NCBI GenBank assembly: GCA_007026445.1
Contig: VDMD01000034.1
Location: 124,001-188,000 of the forward strand
Direction: 5' to 3'
Source of the DNA: Schizophyllum amplum
Lineage: Eukaryota > Basidiomycota > Agaricomycetes > Agaricales > Schizophyllaceae
DNA length: 64,000 nucleotides
Numbering within the stretch: position 1 is the first letter of the stretch; each line of letters begins with the position of its first letter. A program made the translations under genes and the position numbers. Positions 1 through 12,478 of this stretch are shown here, in pieces. Below the pieces are notes generated by a model, which made no database searches, was not told the origin of the DNA, and saw only the letters and a program-made list of their open reading frames with translations.

Positions 1-2395
1 AGCGCACAAATATTCGATATCCGCTCTGCCGCTGCCCCCAGCGAGTCACCAGCTCATCAAGAACCTTACACCGGACGCACAGACGCCCTCAGTAGCGGCA
101 TTCCGCAATGAAGTCCTTCCGAAGAACCCCAGCTTACAGCGCCGCGCCAGGATCATTGCCCCACAGTCGCACTTCTCCTTTGTCAGCCCGTTCCCTTCAC
201 CGTTCCCATACGACATCAGACCACCGCACGAGGAAGAGGAGAACGACGACAATGTGAACAAGGCGGCCGTGATCGAACAGTGGCTCGCTGCACGAGAGGC
301 AGTCCATCCCAAACCCGAGGCCGGCAGCACGGGCGGGCTCAAGATGTACGAGCCGCAGGTGCGCAACGAAAGGCGCGAGTTGCTTGGGGTCTCGGAGACC
401 GGTCTGCGGGATTGCTACCCTCAGCTAGATGTGGGCGATGCATTCGCCGTCGTTGGTACGCCATCCCTTGCTGTCGATGCGCAGGAGGAGGCACGCGAGC
501 CTGCGGGCGAGGACGTCATCACGACCCGGCAGGAACTCATCGACGTACTCGCTGGGCACGCCGTGCTAGGAAACGAAGACTTCGCGCCATGGTCCATGCG
601 GTACAGCGGTCACCAATTCGGATCGTGGGCAGGCCAGCTAGGCGACGGGCGGGCTATCAGTATTCGTGCGTATGCGTGTTCTGTTTGGTACAAGAATATT
701 GACGGTTTGCAGACGCTGTCCCTCATCCCAATGACCCCGAGACGACGTACGAGATGCAGCTGAAGGGCGCGGGCAGGACGCCTTTCTCTCGCTCTGCAGA
801 TGGCTTGGCTGTCGTCCGATCATCCATCCGCGAGTATCTCGCCAGTGAGGGTGCGTCTCCGATGCTCTGCCTCACTTCGTTTATTGACATCACTCCAGCC
901 ATGCAAGCCCTCGGCATCGCAACCACCCGGTCGCTCTCCCTAGTATCGGTCCCCTCCATCCCCGTGCAGCGTGAGCGTATCGAACGAGCATGCATTCTCA
1001 CACGCATGGCGCCCTCCTTCATCCGTATCGGGAACTTCGAAGCCCTCAATCCACCCATGGGCAACATGATGTTCTTCGGCGGTGGCCAGCAGCGGACAGA
1101 CTGGGAGGCTCTGCGCATCCTCGGCGAGTGGGTGCAGAAGCGCGTACTCAGGCTCGGCGTCGCAGACGGCGAAGCTTGGGGAGAGGAGTTGGTCTTCGAG
1201 TCGGCGCGGAGGAATGCGCGTATGGTTGCGGGTTGGCAGGCTTACGGTTTTATGCACGGCGTCATCAACACGGACAAGTGGGTGGCCTGTCGGATTCTCT
1301 TGTTTGGTGCTGATGTCGTCCGTAGCGTATCCATCCTCGGCCTTACTATCGACTACGGTCCATATGCCTTCATGGACGTCTACGACTCGGCGCATATATG
1401 CAACCACACGGACGACGGTGGACGATATGCGTACAAATTCCAGCCCAACATGATGTACACATCCTTCTTGCTTTTTTACATCTCTTGCTGACTTTCACAC
1501 AGCATATATGCACTTCGCTCACTGCTCAACTCGCTCGCGCCGCTGATCGGCGCTGAGAAGAAGTTGGGCGGAAAGGCTGTGTCTTCGGGCTGGGCTGCAG
1601 ACGCCTCCGACGAGCAAATCAAGAAGTGGAAGGCATCCGGTCTCGAACTACAGAGCGGGCTCGAGCGAGTGATGCAGGAAGAGTGTGCAACGGAGTACGG
1701 CAAGCTCATGCGCAAGGTGTGCATACTGCCCATGTCGTGCCGCAATGTCCCTCAACCCTTCTACAGCGTCTAGGACTACGTCGCACGGATCCCTCCGACG
1801 AGGCCACACTGACTCATTCGCTGTTGGCTCTAATGGAAGACCACGGCTTCGACTTCCACCTCACCTTCCGCGCGCTCTGCGATTTCACCACCGAACTGGC
1901 ACCCCCAAGCGAAGGCGAATCCAGCTCTGAGCTCACCGCCTTCATCGACTCTCGGTTGCTGCCGCTGACACCTGAGCCCGAGCGGCTTGACCGCACGAGC
2001 GCACAGCGGGACTGGGCGGCCTGGCTTGCCAAGTACGCCGCGCGCGTACGCGGAGAGGGAACAGAGTGGGCGGGTGCGGACCGCGCAGCAGCTATGCGAA
2101 GCGCCAACCCGCGCTTCGTGCTCCGGCAGTGGGTGCTGGAGGAGCTGATTCAACGCGTGGAGGCGGACGAGGTGAACGGGCGGCGTGCGCTAGCGAAGGC
2201 GATGCAGGTGAGCGGAGGTTCATCGCTAATCCGTGTTTCTCTGACGTGTTCCGACAGATGTGCTGCTCGCCATTCCAGCGATGGGGCGCGGAGGGCGAGG
2301 AGCGCGAGCTGAACGCGGAGGAGGCTGAGGAACGCCGCTTCTGCGGCATGGGACCAAGGCGGATGCTCGGTTTCCAATGCAGCTGCTCAAGCTAG
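1..2395 (+). CDS. Selenoprotein O-like protein adenylyltransferase (SelO/Fmp40), 5'-partial
   Basis: Pseudokinase-fold enzyme that in known SelO/Fmp40 proteins transfers AMP to Ser/Thr/Tyr of mitochondrial redox proteins. The reading frame is open from about base 31 (just after a likely 3' splice site at the left edge) with LTPDAQTPSVAAFRNEVLP. It continues through the family signature YSGHQFGSWAGQLGDGRA near 610-660, then QLKGAGRTPFSR near 757, NTDN split by an intron at about 1279-1326, and TIDYGP near 1345. The Asn and Asp of the last two are the expected metal ligands. The C terminus near 2345-2395 reads CGMGPRRMLGFQCSCSS. Animals carry selenocysteine in this tail; here it is ordinary cysteine. 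About six short introns break the frame. The N terminus with any mitochondrial targeting sequence lies outside the window or in an unseen upstream exon. Identity is clear; exact exon edges are approximate. Confidence 0.9.
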
Positions 2396-3395
2396 ACGCT
2401 TTAGACGCTTCGCGTGGCTAGCCGCCCTTGATCGATGTTGTACAATAGGCCCTGGTGCGCCCCCGAGGCCTGAATATCTTGTATGTAGGTCACCAAAATA
2501 CTCGACATAAGTTTATTCGTGGGAACCCTCTATCGCTATCGTTATCAAGAAAGCTTGGTAGGTTGCTTCGTGTACCTGAAGGTCAGACATGGACCTAGGT
2601 TCACGCCGTGGCGGAACACCATTGCATGCCATTCTCAAGGTTGATCCACGGAGGTGGCGGTGATCCGGGTGCTGCGTCAGCTCTGTTCCAAGTGGGCCAA
2701 GAGTTCACCGTCGTAAAGGTGCTAATCTCAGAACTGCATAAACAGTAACACTTCCTGGCCAGTAGTGCGTACTGTATATGCAGTTCTGGGGACGATATGT
2801 TTTGCTTTTGGTCTCTGATGCAGTGCGTCCACACAGATGTTTACGCATGTATCTATGTTACACTCGGACTTCAGTCGCAGCACACTCACTGGAACTTGTG
2901 GCGACGGACCGCTGTGTTGACTGATTTTGTTCAGGCATACCTTGGGGCGCAGCAAGCCCTTGGATCGTCTGGACACGAAGAAGGAAAGAGGACGTGGCCA
3001 GGCAGTGGCCAGGCAACGCCCAGCTGAGAGCCTGCCCCCTGCTGAGAGCTCTCGAGGAGCATGCGGAGGGAGGTCTGTCACGTGCCTGCAGCCACCGCTG
3101 CCGGCCAGGAACGCTGTGGCAAACGGCGGACACCGCTGCAGTGCCAGTTCAGAAAGAAAACTCTTGCTTCCGCCCCGAACATACTGGAAAGACGGTGTCG
3201 AATGGCTCACTTCGGTCACCGGATCTATGCGGATGCTCAGCGACGCGCGTGCCACTGCTCTCGCTCTGGAGATCAAAGTCGTCGGTGGCTTGAACACTGT
3301 CGCTGGGCACGGCGATCCGCGTAACGTCTGTTATGTTATATGAGAAATGGCAAGGGGCTTGGGAATACGAACCGACCGCCGGAAGGACGAGCAAG

Positions 3396-3452
3396 AGCAT
3401 TTGTCTTATAAACATGGAAACCCAAAAAAAAAAAAAAAAAAGCATTTGTCTT
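3396..3452 (+). mobile_element. Poly(A)-tailed retroposon scar with 12-bp target-site duplication
   Basis: The 12-mer AGCATTTGTCTT occurs at 3396-3407 and again at 3441-3452. Between the copies lie 16 nt (ATAAACATGGAAACCC) followed by 17 adenines. A direct repeat bracketing a piece that ends in poly(A) is the signature of target-primed reverse transcription by LINE-type machinery. The cargo is so short that its source cannot be told; it would be an extremely 5'-truncated copy. Confidence 0.6.
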
Positions 3453-3944
3453 GAGCTTCTTCGCGGAGTGTTCTGCGCCTCGGGCATGATCGTCCTCAGA
3501 GGACGAAGGACCTTCCTTGGCCAGAAGGGTGCTGTCTATGTGATGTTGGGGCCCATATGTTTTGTTCGTTCGTGAGTGGCACTGATTGAGCAAGTGTTAT
3601 CGCGGCTCTGCCTAACGCACGCTGACTTGTACGACACCTTGCTTGGCGGATCGTCGTAGGCCTGCGTCACTATACTGCTTTGGCCCAACCATGTTCAAGC
3701 ATGGGCATCTCCTCATTCACCAAGCAGTCTAGGCCAAGTTGGCTTGTCAATGGGGTCTGCAGGATGCACATTCGGTCTATCTGCTGGGAACAACGTGAAC
3801 AGGCCAGACAACGCGGTGCGTGCCCTCAAGGCTTACAGGCTCGGGAAAGATGGCGGGTATACAATGTCAGGAGAGACAACGTACTTACAATCCGTGCAAC
3901 GCCAGGGGCAGCAGTAAGTGTTGGACACAACAATTGCCAGAAAC

Positions 3945-4165
3945 AAAGGGCTTTCCGGATGGGGCAGGTAAGCGGAAGCAGATCTGAGATCTCAACTTCA
4001 ACCTGCCGCATGCATAAGTAGGACCATCTGCGCGGTTATACGCATTTTCCTGCAGATGAGCGAGAAAATGACGGCAGCGGGATGACAGCCTTGACAGCGT
4101 CTATTGTCCTCTAGCGTAGCGCTCTGCAACAGTGATATTACGATGCACCATGCGCAAAGCGGTGG
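3945..4165. repeat. Diverged direct duplication, copy 1
   Basis: Shares with 4505-4690 the blocks GGCTTTCCGGATGG, GTAAGCGGAAGCAGATCTGA, GATCTCAACTTC, GCCGCATGCAT, ATGAGCGAGAAAA, GACGGCAGCGGGATG and CATGCGCAAAGC in the same order. The copies lie about 560 bp apart and have several small indels. Weaker similarity continues downstream (ACCGAAAAGT near 4350 and 4860). Read on the minus strand both copies give a similar short peptide containing VEVEISDLLPLT, but stops interrupt it. Confidence 0.65.
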
Positions 4166-4504
4166 CAAGCCTAAGAGGCGCAAACGCGGCAACGGCACGT
4201 GTGAACCCTCTGCCTTGCTTGTTAACCAAGAGGCTGATCGCCTCACGGCCTCCCCGCGGTAAGCAAATAGGTTCCTTGGACCCGGTGTGCAATTGCCGTC
4301 CTCACGGGCGACGAGTGTATCGACACCGGCATCATCGAACCGGGCGTACCGAAAAGTTTCGCCAGTGACGAACTATGTCCGCAGGAGTGCACGAGCAGCA
4401 TCAGCCAGTACGCGTTGGTGAGATACTGCTTGTGGACTCCTGCGACCCTTATGTTTTGGTCTCTTTTCCACTATAGGCCGATAATATGGCAGCAGTCCGC
4501 GCAA

Positions 4505-4690
4505 AAGGCTTTCCGGATGGAGTAGGTAAGCGGAAGCAGATCTGAGATCTCAACTTCGACCCGCCGCATGCATGTCAGCTGCGCGCTCACACGCGTCCTC
4601 CTGCAAATGAGCGAGAAAAGGACGGCAGCGGGATGGAAAGCTAGATAGTGTCTCTCAACCATACAATGTCACATCATGCGCAAAGCCCCA
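4505..4690. repeat. Diverged direct duplication, copy 2
   Basis: Second copy of the unit at 3945-4165. Order and spacing of shared blocks are kept, with substitutions and small indels, so the duplication is old. No terminal repeats or target duplications were seen to mark it as a transposon. Confidence 0.65.
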
Positions 4691-5376
4691 CCGGGGCCCA
4701 GATGCAGCGTGACGAAACCCTCAGCTATAGTTATTACCCAACAGAAGTTCGATTTCCCGCTTGCTTCCCGTCAGTAGACATGGAACAGCGCCTCCCGTTC
4801 TGACGGCTAGATCGCCTGTGGGTCTGACGTTAAGTACGGCCGCCCTGTTGCAAGTGAACCGAAAAGTATCACCGAAAGTCGTTGTCTTCGACCCCGCAAT
4901 CGCATGGACAGCAACCCTCGATTGGCCACGAGCGTTGCTGCCCATGTGATTGGGGGCGCAATATGTTTTTCTTCGACGGCGGTCACGCGCTTGGCACGAC
5001 AGGACCAAGTGTCCTACTAGATACTTACATATATTATTAACAATTTTAGTACCTACATCGACCGACGAGACATTGCAAGGCTCGCAGAAACGTGCCCAGA
5101 ACTGCCGGTATAGTCATGAGCGCATGGTCGACCTGGCGGCTGCATTCCGTTGCAGCACTGCACGTGTAGGACTCGGACCGGTTGGCTGCATGTAGAACTA
5201 GATGTGTAGAAGATCTCTGACTTGCTCGATAGGTTTGGCTGATAGCGACATGCATGTATTGATTATGTACTGAAGCATATAGCGAGGCGAGCATACAAAT
5301 GTCATAGGTACGTTTCATAAAAGCGGGTGTAAGTCGTCATGCAAGGGTATACAAGTTCGCCCTTCGAAGGGCAGCC

Positions 5377-7281
5377 CTAGGGCAGAGGTTCCACCACGCC
5401 CAATGTCGTGAACGAGCCGCAGAGTGAAGCCTTCAATAAACCGGTGTAAAACATCCAATTCGGAAGTTTGCCCTGAAGGGTGAAATAGTAGGAGAAAGCG
5501 GAGCGTGCGGAACCCTCGCAGCGGATGCTGCCGATGAGATGCTTGGGCAGTTCCGGGACAACGTTGGTAGCCGCCTTCTCAACCACGGTGTCGAGAGAGT
5601 TGATAACAACTTCGACCTGGGAATCCGCTGCAGCCTCCCCGATCTGTGAGATCACGCACTCGCGCACAGAATCGGCTAGGTTGGCCGGCAACGCCGACGG
5701 AACGGAAAGTGCGGCGCAGGTGGCGCCCGTGCTCACGGTGGCGTTCGCGTCAAGGGAGGACACAACGGCCGATGGAACGAAAGCGTTAGGATATACGACC
5801 GCATTCGCCGTGCTGCCGATGCCATCGGCTGGAGACTCAAAGATAGTCCTGATGCCCTGAGGGAACACAGTCTTGAAATCCTCGAGCCACGTCGGGTTCG
5901 AGTAAATCTGCCGTAATAGAAAAAATGAACGAGACGACGTATGGCTGTGACAGGTGTACTGACCGCGTAACCAACACAAAGGGCAACAGCTATCATGAAC
6001 TTCGGATCCTTGGCATAGGGTAGGATGTGCGTCTGATGTAGCTCGTCAGCGCTAGTTCGTCAGACCGTGCGGAAGACGTTACACATACCCTGCTAAATCT
6101 GGCAATATCCGCCGGCGCAGCTGCCACCTTCGAACGCAGCATAGAGAATATCGCGTTGGTTGCCCGTCCCACATCCGGCTGTGTCTCGCGGATGGCGTTC
6201 ATCTGCGCAACTACTGCTATCTGCACAAGGTTGCATGAGCAAGTCACTGACAGGATGTCTCTCAAGAGCCACCTCATTCTCCACATGCATAGCTTGCAGC
6301 ATACGATGAGTCTGGGTACTGGTTTCACTACCACCGACACCGGTACCAGACGCGTTAAGCGTATCTTGAGTATCACGCGCCACTGAACCTAGGAATGACT
6401 CGTTAGCGCATGCTGAGCTTACAATGATAATCTAGTGAAAGACGAACCTGATGCGTCAGGCGTTGCATCTGACCTAAGCTTCTTTGTACAAGGCTCCGCG
6501 ACTCCATCGACAGCGGCATCCCGGGACCCGGAAGTGATGGAATCCGCGGTGAAAGTCCGCTTGTTGGAAGAAGGCTGGCCTGCCCGCGCAGCCGGCAGGT
6601 CGTGAGAGACTGCAAGGTCACAGCCAGGGTCCTTCAGAGTCCGCGTGAGAGGCATGGAACGTGCACCCTTCACCGACATGGACAGGGGCAGCGAGGGACC
6701 TTGAGACGTCAGGCCAGTACTCGAGTCTCTGAGGTTTCCGATGAGAAAAGTGCCATGATCAGTGGAGAACTCGCACCGGATTGGAAGCACCAGAGAGATT
6801 AAGGGCGCGTAAATTGTAGAGACCATCTGTTCAAGTCGCGCTGGTTCGATGAAGTGCACATTATATGCGAACCTGTACAGGTCGTCGCTGTACTGGGTGA
6901 CCGATCTGATCCTTCCCGCAGATTTGTCGACGCAGCGGTAGATGATGTGGGCGCAGACAAGGGAGTCGACAAGATCCTCGCGTTGCTGTGAGAAACTCTA
7001 GAACCATTGGAGTTAGAGAGAAGATAGACACGCACAGGAGACGGAATCTGCACGCCTCTTTGCCCTTCGACCTGATGGACAAAAGCGAACACGGCGCGCT
7101 CCCAGATCTGACGGCCGAGCTTGGGGGCTATGGCGATGAGGTCGGAGTCTAGCTCGACGGTCTGCCAGTCACGATGGAAGACAAGGCCCCTTCTGTCGAC
7201 TTCGAGTCCAGTGAACAACGCAGAGTTATAGGAGCAATGAGTCTGGCCTCGAATAAACAATGCGAGGGGTGAAGGTATCAT
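5377..7281 (-). CDS. Hypothetical multi-exon protein
   Basis: Not recognised. A chain of minus-strand exons can be read from ATG at 7281 (MIPSPLALFIRGQTHCSYNS). Within the first exon is KLGRQIWERAVFAFVHQVEG, and an intron of roughly 50 nt near 6990-7040 leads to a segment with LVDSLVCAHIIYRCVDKSAG. A Ser/Thr/Pro-rich middle follows (6440-6740, with TFTADSITSGSRDAAVDG). Next come a short amphipathic piece (AQMNAIRETQPDVGRATNAI, about 6160-6210) and a hydrophobic stretch FMIAVALCVGYA near 5970-6000. The last exon (5377 to about 5910) begins FKTVFPQGIRTIFESPADG and ends TTLGVVEPLP. Whether this is one gene or two neighbours is not settled. No catalytic motif was found. The long last frame and plausible splice sites argue that it is a real gene. 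Confidence 0.4.
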
Positions 7282-8509
7282 GGCGCTGGATGGAGGAAAG
7301 ATGGGAACACAAGGAAGTGAGGTGCGGACTGGGTGCGGACAAGAAGCTTATATATGAATGCGGGCGTGTGCACTTAAATCTCCATCGAGGCGCGCGACAA
7401 ATTCACCGGTCTTCTGGAGGCTGGCGACGGAGCGTCATGCATGTTTAGACAAAGGGGTTGCTCGAATGAGCGGAGTAGTCCCCTTCCTTTTACGGCGGGC
7501 TGCGTCCAGTTCGCCGTCGCTGTCGTGAGCAGACATTGATTTCGGCTAAGCGATGTGAATGCCCTACGACGATAAATATCAGGGTGAGCAGTGAACGGAC
7601 AGTGTGGTAAGGACTCACCGCGAAAGACTGGAGACAGACACACGCGGCCAGAAAACTCGCAGCCAGGGTCGCTTCTCGCTGTTACACGTGAGACGAAGTG
7701 AAGACACATGCACTCGGGTCCTGAGAATATGCCGCAAGAATCGGACAGCGTTACCCACGGCGACCCACAGCACGCTCATCGCGGAGTACGAAATTGTACG
7801 AAAGCGGTCCATTTTGTTGTTGTCTACGTTTTGAAGAGTGATGGAAAGACAATAACGCAGGCGACGTGTCCCGAGCACACGCGCTCTGGCGACTTCTGTG
7901 CTCTGCTGTGGTCTTCTGCGCCATGTGGAGCAGCGCTCCCACCGCTCTGGACTCGCGCTTGGGAACCCCGGATACCGTTCGATGCCAGCAAGCGACAAGA
8001 TGGAGCAGTACACAGAACGGCTACTTATAGGCAGCGCCACCGGAGGAGAGGTGAACAGCGAGAAACATGGACGACGAGGCCTTCAAGCTCGGTTGATTTT
8101 GCGGGCGTCGAGCGCGTATGTGATGTTGTCGATGTATCGAGATTGGTCCAACATTCAATATTCAACAGTCAGCGTCAATGACCGGAGGTGTCCTATACGC
8201 ACCAGTCTTTCCACCAGGAAACAGAGACATGCGACGCATCGAGGACTCTTCTATCTCAAGGGTTCTGGCCTCTAGGCGGACAAATTGTAACACGATGATA
8301 GCCCTTCACGAAGTTCATGCGTGAGCATGCCGCGCATGCGTATGGCCCGCGCATCGCAGCAAAACATGCCATGATCGATAAATCGGTTTGACGGGGTAGA
8401 GGTGTTGAGTGCGCAACACCAGCATAAGGTCTCCCTCAACAGTAGGATGCCTAACACAGGTAAGTAGAGAAGGATAGCCTTCTAGAGACAAATATACAAT
8501 ATCAATAAA
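7282..8509. other. Intergenic region, nothing recognised
   Basis: Lies between the 5' end of the unknown gene at 5377-7281 and the 3' end of POT1. Overlapping open frames on both strands (7615-8040 minus, 7898-8275 plus) have no family resemblance and no coherent splice structure. Confidence 0.5.
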
Positions 8510-11500
8510 TCAAGGTCTACGTAGCTTATAGTCAAGTAGGCGGTGGGCACGGTCCTTCTGGACCAACAGATCCATGTCGACGAGCGGTGTGTCAGCCCTC
8601 TTTCCCAACCCCGCTAGATCACCGCCCGTAAGTGGCTTCAGCCAGTTCTCGAACACCTTCTCCGGTTCACGAGAGCCTATCAGCTCATCGTGTAGTCGGA
8701 GCTGTCCAAGAAGTAAGCCTTGAGATGTAGAATGAGATGCTAGGGAACGTACCGTATTACTCACGACGGCAACACGGTTAATGACGCCAGCGGTGTCGGT
8801 GCATTCCAGAATCAACTGCGCGCCGCCGATCTTCACAAACTCATGCTCTATATCGTTGCAGTGAAAGCATGCTGCCTCTAGCCGCGTAAGCCTGCGCACA
8901 TGTCAGCAACAGAAACCGCACGAAGGGAACAGACGAACTGCTTGCCGCATTGCGCACATTGACGCATGATGCAGCCGTCCCAGGTACGCTTGTCAACCGC
9001 GCGGGTCGCGCGTGCAGTCAGAGTGTATAACTCCGGCTTTGGCTTGTCTCTCAGCGAGGCGAATGTCAAGTCAGACCCGTCAGACGTCGCAGCAGAGCGC
9101 CTCGAGCCCGATGCACTGCGCGTCGGAGATGGCTTCCTGCGTAACGTCGCTTTCCCCTGCGCCTTGACAGATGGCGCGGACGGCTGCTCTTGCGCAGGAG
9201 CAGAAGGAACTCCCGTTTCCGACTGCTCAGCAAGCTCCTTCTCCCATCTTGCCTTTCGTCTGAGCACACATGTCAATACGACTCCCTAAGGTATACGCAC
9301 CATAACGTACCTCAGCAACTCCTTGAACGGCTGATCTTTCGCCAGCGCCCGGTTCACACGCATTATGCGCTTCTTCTCGCTCCCACCTAACTTTCCAATT
9401 GTCTCCTCAGCCATCCCGCTGTGCACGATGCGCAGATTGGTGATGCGGCAGAACTCGCCCTTTGAGAAACTTTGCGCGACCTTCGTCTGGGTGTCCGCGG
9501 TGCGCACCTTGAGGACAAGGCCTTCGAGGTTGGCGGCCCATGGCCCATTGTAGCGCTGTTCGCGAAGCTCATGATGGCCAGTATAGTCCGTGATGTAGAG
9601 GTCGACGCCGTCGACGTGGAGAACCTGCGTAGGGTTAGCGATATATAAGGGGGACGAGCTTGTGGTCTCTGACCTCGGCGACCGTGTCGAAGAACTCGTC
9701 GAGTGCAGCATCCTCGATGGTACGACATTCTGGTTCAGGGGTATCTGCAGAACCTTGTCCTTTCTGCCACGCCTGCTTCCTCCTAAATTTTGTCAGCCTG
9801 CGAAAACACTATTGATAGACAAGGAACTGACTCCAACAACGCCTGCAACGCGGGCTCCTCCGCCGCGTTCTCTTCGTCCAGTTTGCGAAACTTCGGCTCG
9901 ACCTGTTTGCCCTCGTAATGGCCCATGTTCGTTATGATGCGGCAGTTATTGATGGCATAGTAATCGCCTGAAAGCATGGCCTCCGACGCCGTCCGCGCCT
10001 TATCCCACATCTCTATCTTCAGGAGGAGACCACCGAGCCCTTCCGGCACCCAGGCGCCGGTAAAGAGAGGCGTTTCGGCGTTGCGCGTGTAGTCGGTGAC
10101 ATACACAGTCGACGTACGATCATCTTGAGAGGAGTATGTGCGCACTATCTGTTGTCCATGTCACTTGCGGCAGTGGGTGTGCCATAGGGATCATGGCTTA
10201 CCTCGACTGTACAGTCAAAGTATCCACCAGGCTGCACATCTGGCGACGCGTCCGAGAGCAGAAGGTGTTGCCTCCTCGAAGAGCCCCGAGACATGAAGCT
10301 GCTCTCAATCTGGATGATGTTGCCAGACTCGATGCGCCTCTGCTCCTCTTGCTTCTTCTCCATCCACCACTCATGGAGGTCAGCGCAGTACTTGATCTCC
10401 TCTTCATCCGCGTCCCAGAAGGGCGACGACAGCCGTCCTCTCATGTTCGCGATACGGGGCACCTCGGAAGGTATGTCGCCGTGGGTCGTGCTCCGCGTCG
10501 CAGGGTCGTATATCGCCCATTGAAGGTGGTCGCTGTAGCCGATATTCTGATCGTTGTATCGCTACACTATCATTAGTGTCGTGCGCGATCACGATTGGTG
10601 ACCGCACCTTTATACCGCGCATGATCAAGATTTGACCAGGATCGGGACGAGGCGAATACTCGCGAAACACCTTCGAGAAAGTCCCAACATAGATGGCATC
10701 GGCAGTCCCAGAGTCCTGATAGAATAAACTTCGATCAAAGAGATAGATTTTGCTACTCCAGTCTAGGATAGAAGACTGGTCAGCGAGCATATCAGCCTGT
10801 GATCTTGCGTCACTTACCACCCGTGCGTGTAAGACTATTAGCCGCTGTCTTCACTATGCCGATGATATGGAATATCTCCCCGGAGCCTTTCTCTCTCAAA
10901 GAATTTAATGCAGTATAAGCGCCCTATACGAATGCGAATGAGCCAACGGTAGACGACTATGACAAAGCAAGAACGTACCCTGTCCGTTCTGAGTACATGC
11001 CACTGGTCATCGCCCTGTGTCGACGGGCAAGCTGAGCCGAACGCTGGCGGCAGAGTGATGGGCGTGGCGGGCGGGGGCTCGATCCGGAACGCCGATGCGA
11101 CCGATTCAGGGACCGTAGCCGTGGTAGGGGTAGCAGCTGGAGCCGTAGCGGGCGGGACAGACGGAGCCGTAGAAGGAAGGACAGGCGGAGTCTTAGCCCG
11201 AGGAGCTGCAGCAGGCGCTGTAGTAGTCTCTTTATTTCTTGCGTCCTCCTTCCTCTTTCGCTTCCTCTCCTTCTTGCGCTGCCCTTTCGACATTGAATCT
11301 TTGGGCTGTTCCTGTGCAGTGGACGGCTCTATTGCAGCAGGTGTTGCCACACTCTGCGCTGATGGCCTGTCCCGGACCTCTGCATGCCGTGCAACCTTCG
11401 GCTGGAGAGACAATGCGGCACGACTCGTCGGTCTCGTATCATCGGGAAGGCGCTCCTTACTCGAGGTAAGGGATGACCGTTCGTTGCTCGAGTCAACTCC

Positions 11501-12273
11501 AGGGGAAGTCGGTGGTGTAGGTATGGACGTTGGAGGAATGACACGAGGGGGCGCTTGAACAACCAATGGCGCGGATAGTGGTGTTGGAATTGCGGCAGCA
11601 GAACCGTCTTCCGTGATCACGTCGACGTCCATAGCATCGTCAGACGCCGACGATGTCTGGACTCGCTCGAACCAGTCCGCTATAGCACCATGTAAACCCT
11701 AGACAGTCATAGCAATAGTACACACTCACCCGTATTGATCACCTTCCCGCGCAGACGCTGTTCAGCACAGGCGTCGAACCGGAAGATCGTGCTGGCCGGG
11801 AACCACAACATCGCCGCGCCATCCTTCGCGTTCCCCCTCCTCGCCGATTCTAGCGACAGGCGTATCTCATCTCCCGGCTTGATCGTGATATCGCGCTCCT
11901 GGAGGTCGAGGCGACAACGATCGGTGAAGCACACACGCAGCGGGACATGCTGCTTCTGCCCAGCGACGACTTCTGAGGTGAACGCCTTCAGCTCGAGGCG
12001 GTGGTCGAGATCGCGTTGCAGGGAAATGCGGAGCACAAGGTACTTGGTGCTATTGACTACGTGGAATGATGAGCGTATGTAGCGGACTCCGAAGCATTGT
12101 CGCGCACCTGACTCATTGGCAGATACACCGGTCTCGTCGAATACGGCGGTCACGGTCGTCCGGTTCGCGGGGTTGTCGAGTTCCGCGGCCCAGTCAACGG
12201 ACGTCGCGCTCAGCCGCGGATTCTTCGCGCTACGGGGGCCGTCCGGGAGGTCGTTTCGACGCTTGACGCTCAT
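8510..12273 (-). CDS. POT1: Protection of telomeres protein 1 (Pot1), telomeric single-strand DNA-binding protein
   Basis: Shelterin-type protein that binds the G-rich 3' telomere overhang in the nucleus. ATG at 12273 opens a first exon of about 185 codons, ending near 11730, that resembles no named family by eye. A Pro/Ala/Thr-rich linker follows, with a basic patch (GQRKKERKRKRKED near 11270). The first OB-fold then begins (AYTALNSLREKGSGEIFHII, about 10865-10920) and continues through WSSKIYLFDRSLF and GQILIMRGIKVRSPIV (10600-10770). The second OB-fold contains VYVTDYTRNAETPLF and GLGGLLLKIEMWDKA (10000-10115); a similar segment with LYITDYTGHHEL and NLEGLVLKVRTADTQ follows at 9490-9610. 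The C-terminal part has CAQCGKQF and CFHCND pairs (8850-8945), fitting the zinc-bearing C-terminal OB domain that contacts TPP1-type partners. At least seven introns. Stop is TGA at 8512-8510. Shares a 205-bp promoter with the APC15-like gene. Confidence 0.82.
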
Positions 12274-12478
12274 ATCAGTCGCACCAGCGCGAAAACGGGA
12301 TCGGTCAAGACGCGTTCCGTCACATCGTCACGCCAATATCGGCGGTCACCTGACCGTTCGCACTCTTGTTCGCACCGTCATGAGCTCGAACTCGTACTTG
12401 AACAGCAAAAACGTGAACTGGATACCACTCTAACGCTCGTCGTCTGTGCCTGCTCTACTGATACTCTTGCATCCCATT
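12274..12478. promoter_or_regulatory. Divergent promoter between POT1 and APC15-like gene
   Basis: 205 bp separate the two start codons, so both genes must be driven from this interval. It also contains both 5' UTRs. No TATA box was seen. Confidence 0.5.

Larger units (their letters stand above)
2396..5376. other. Gene-free region with repeat relics
   Basis: About 3 kb with no reading frame that resembles a conserved protein and no convincing chain of splice sites. Open frames exist on both strands (for example + strand 2927-3343) but have no recognisable motifs. The stretch holds a short poly(A) retroposon scar at 3396-3452 and a diverged direct duplication at 3945-4165 and 4505-4690. Confidence 0.6.

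Noticed and set aside
2927..3343. 138-codon plus-strand frame as a gene
   Set aside because: Low-complexity Arg/Ala/Ser composition, competing frames on both strands, no family resemblance.
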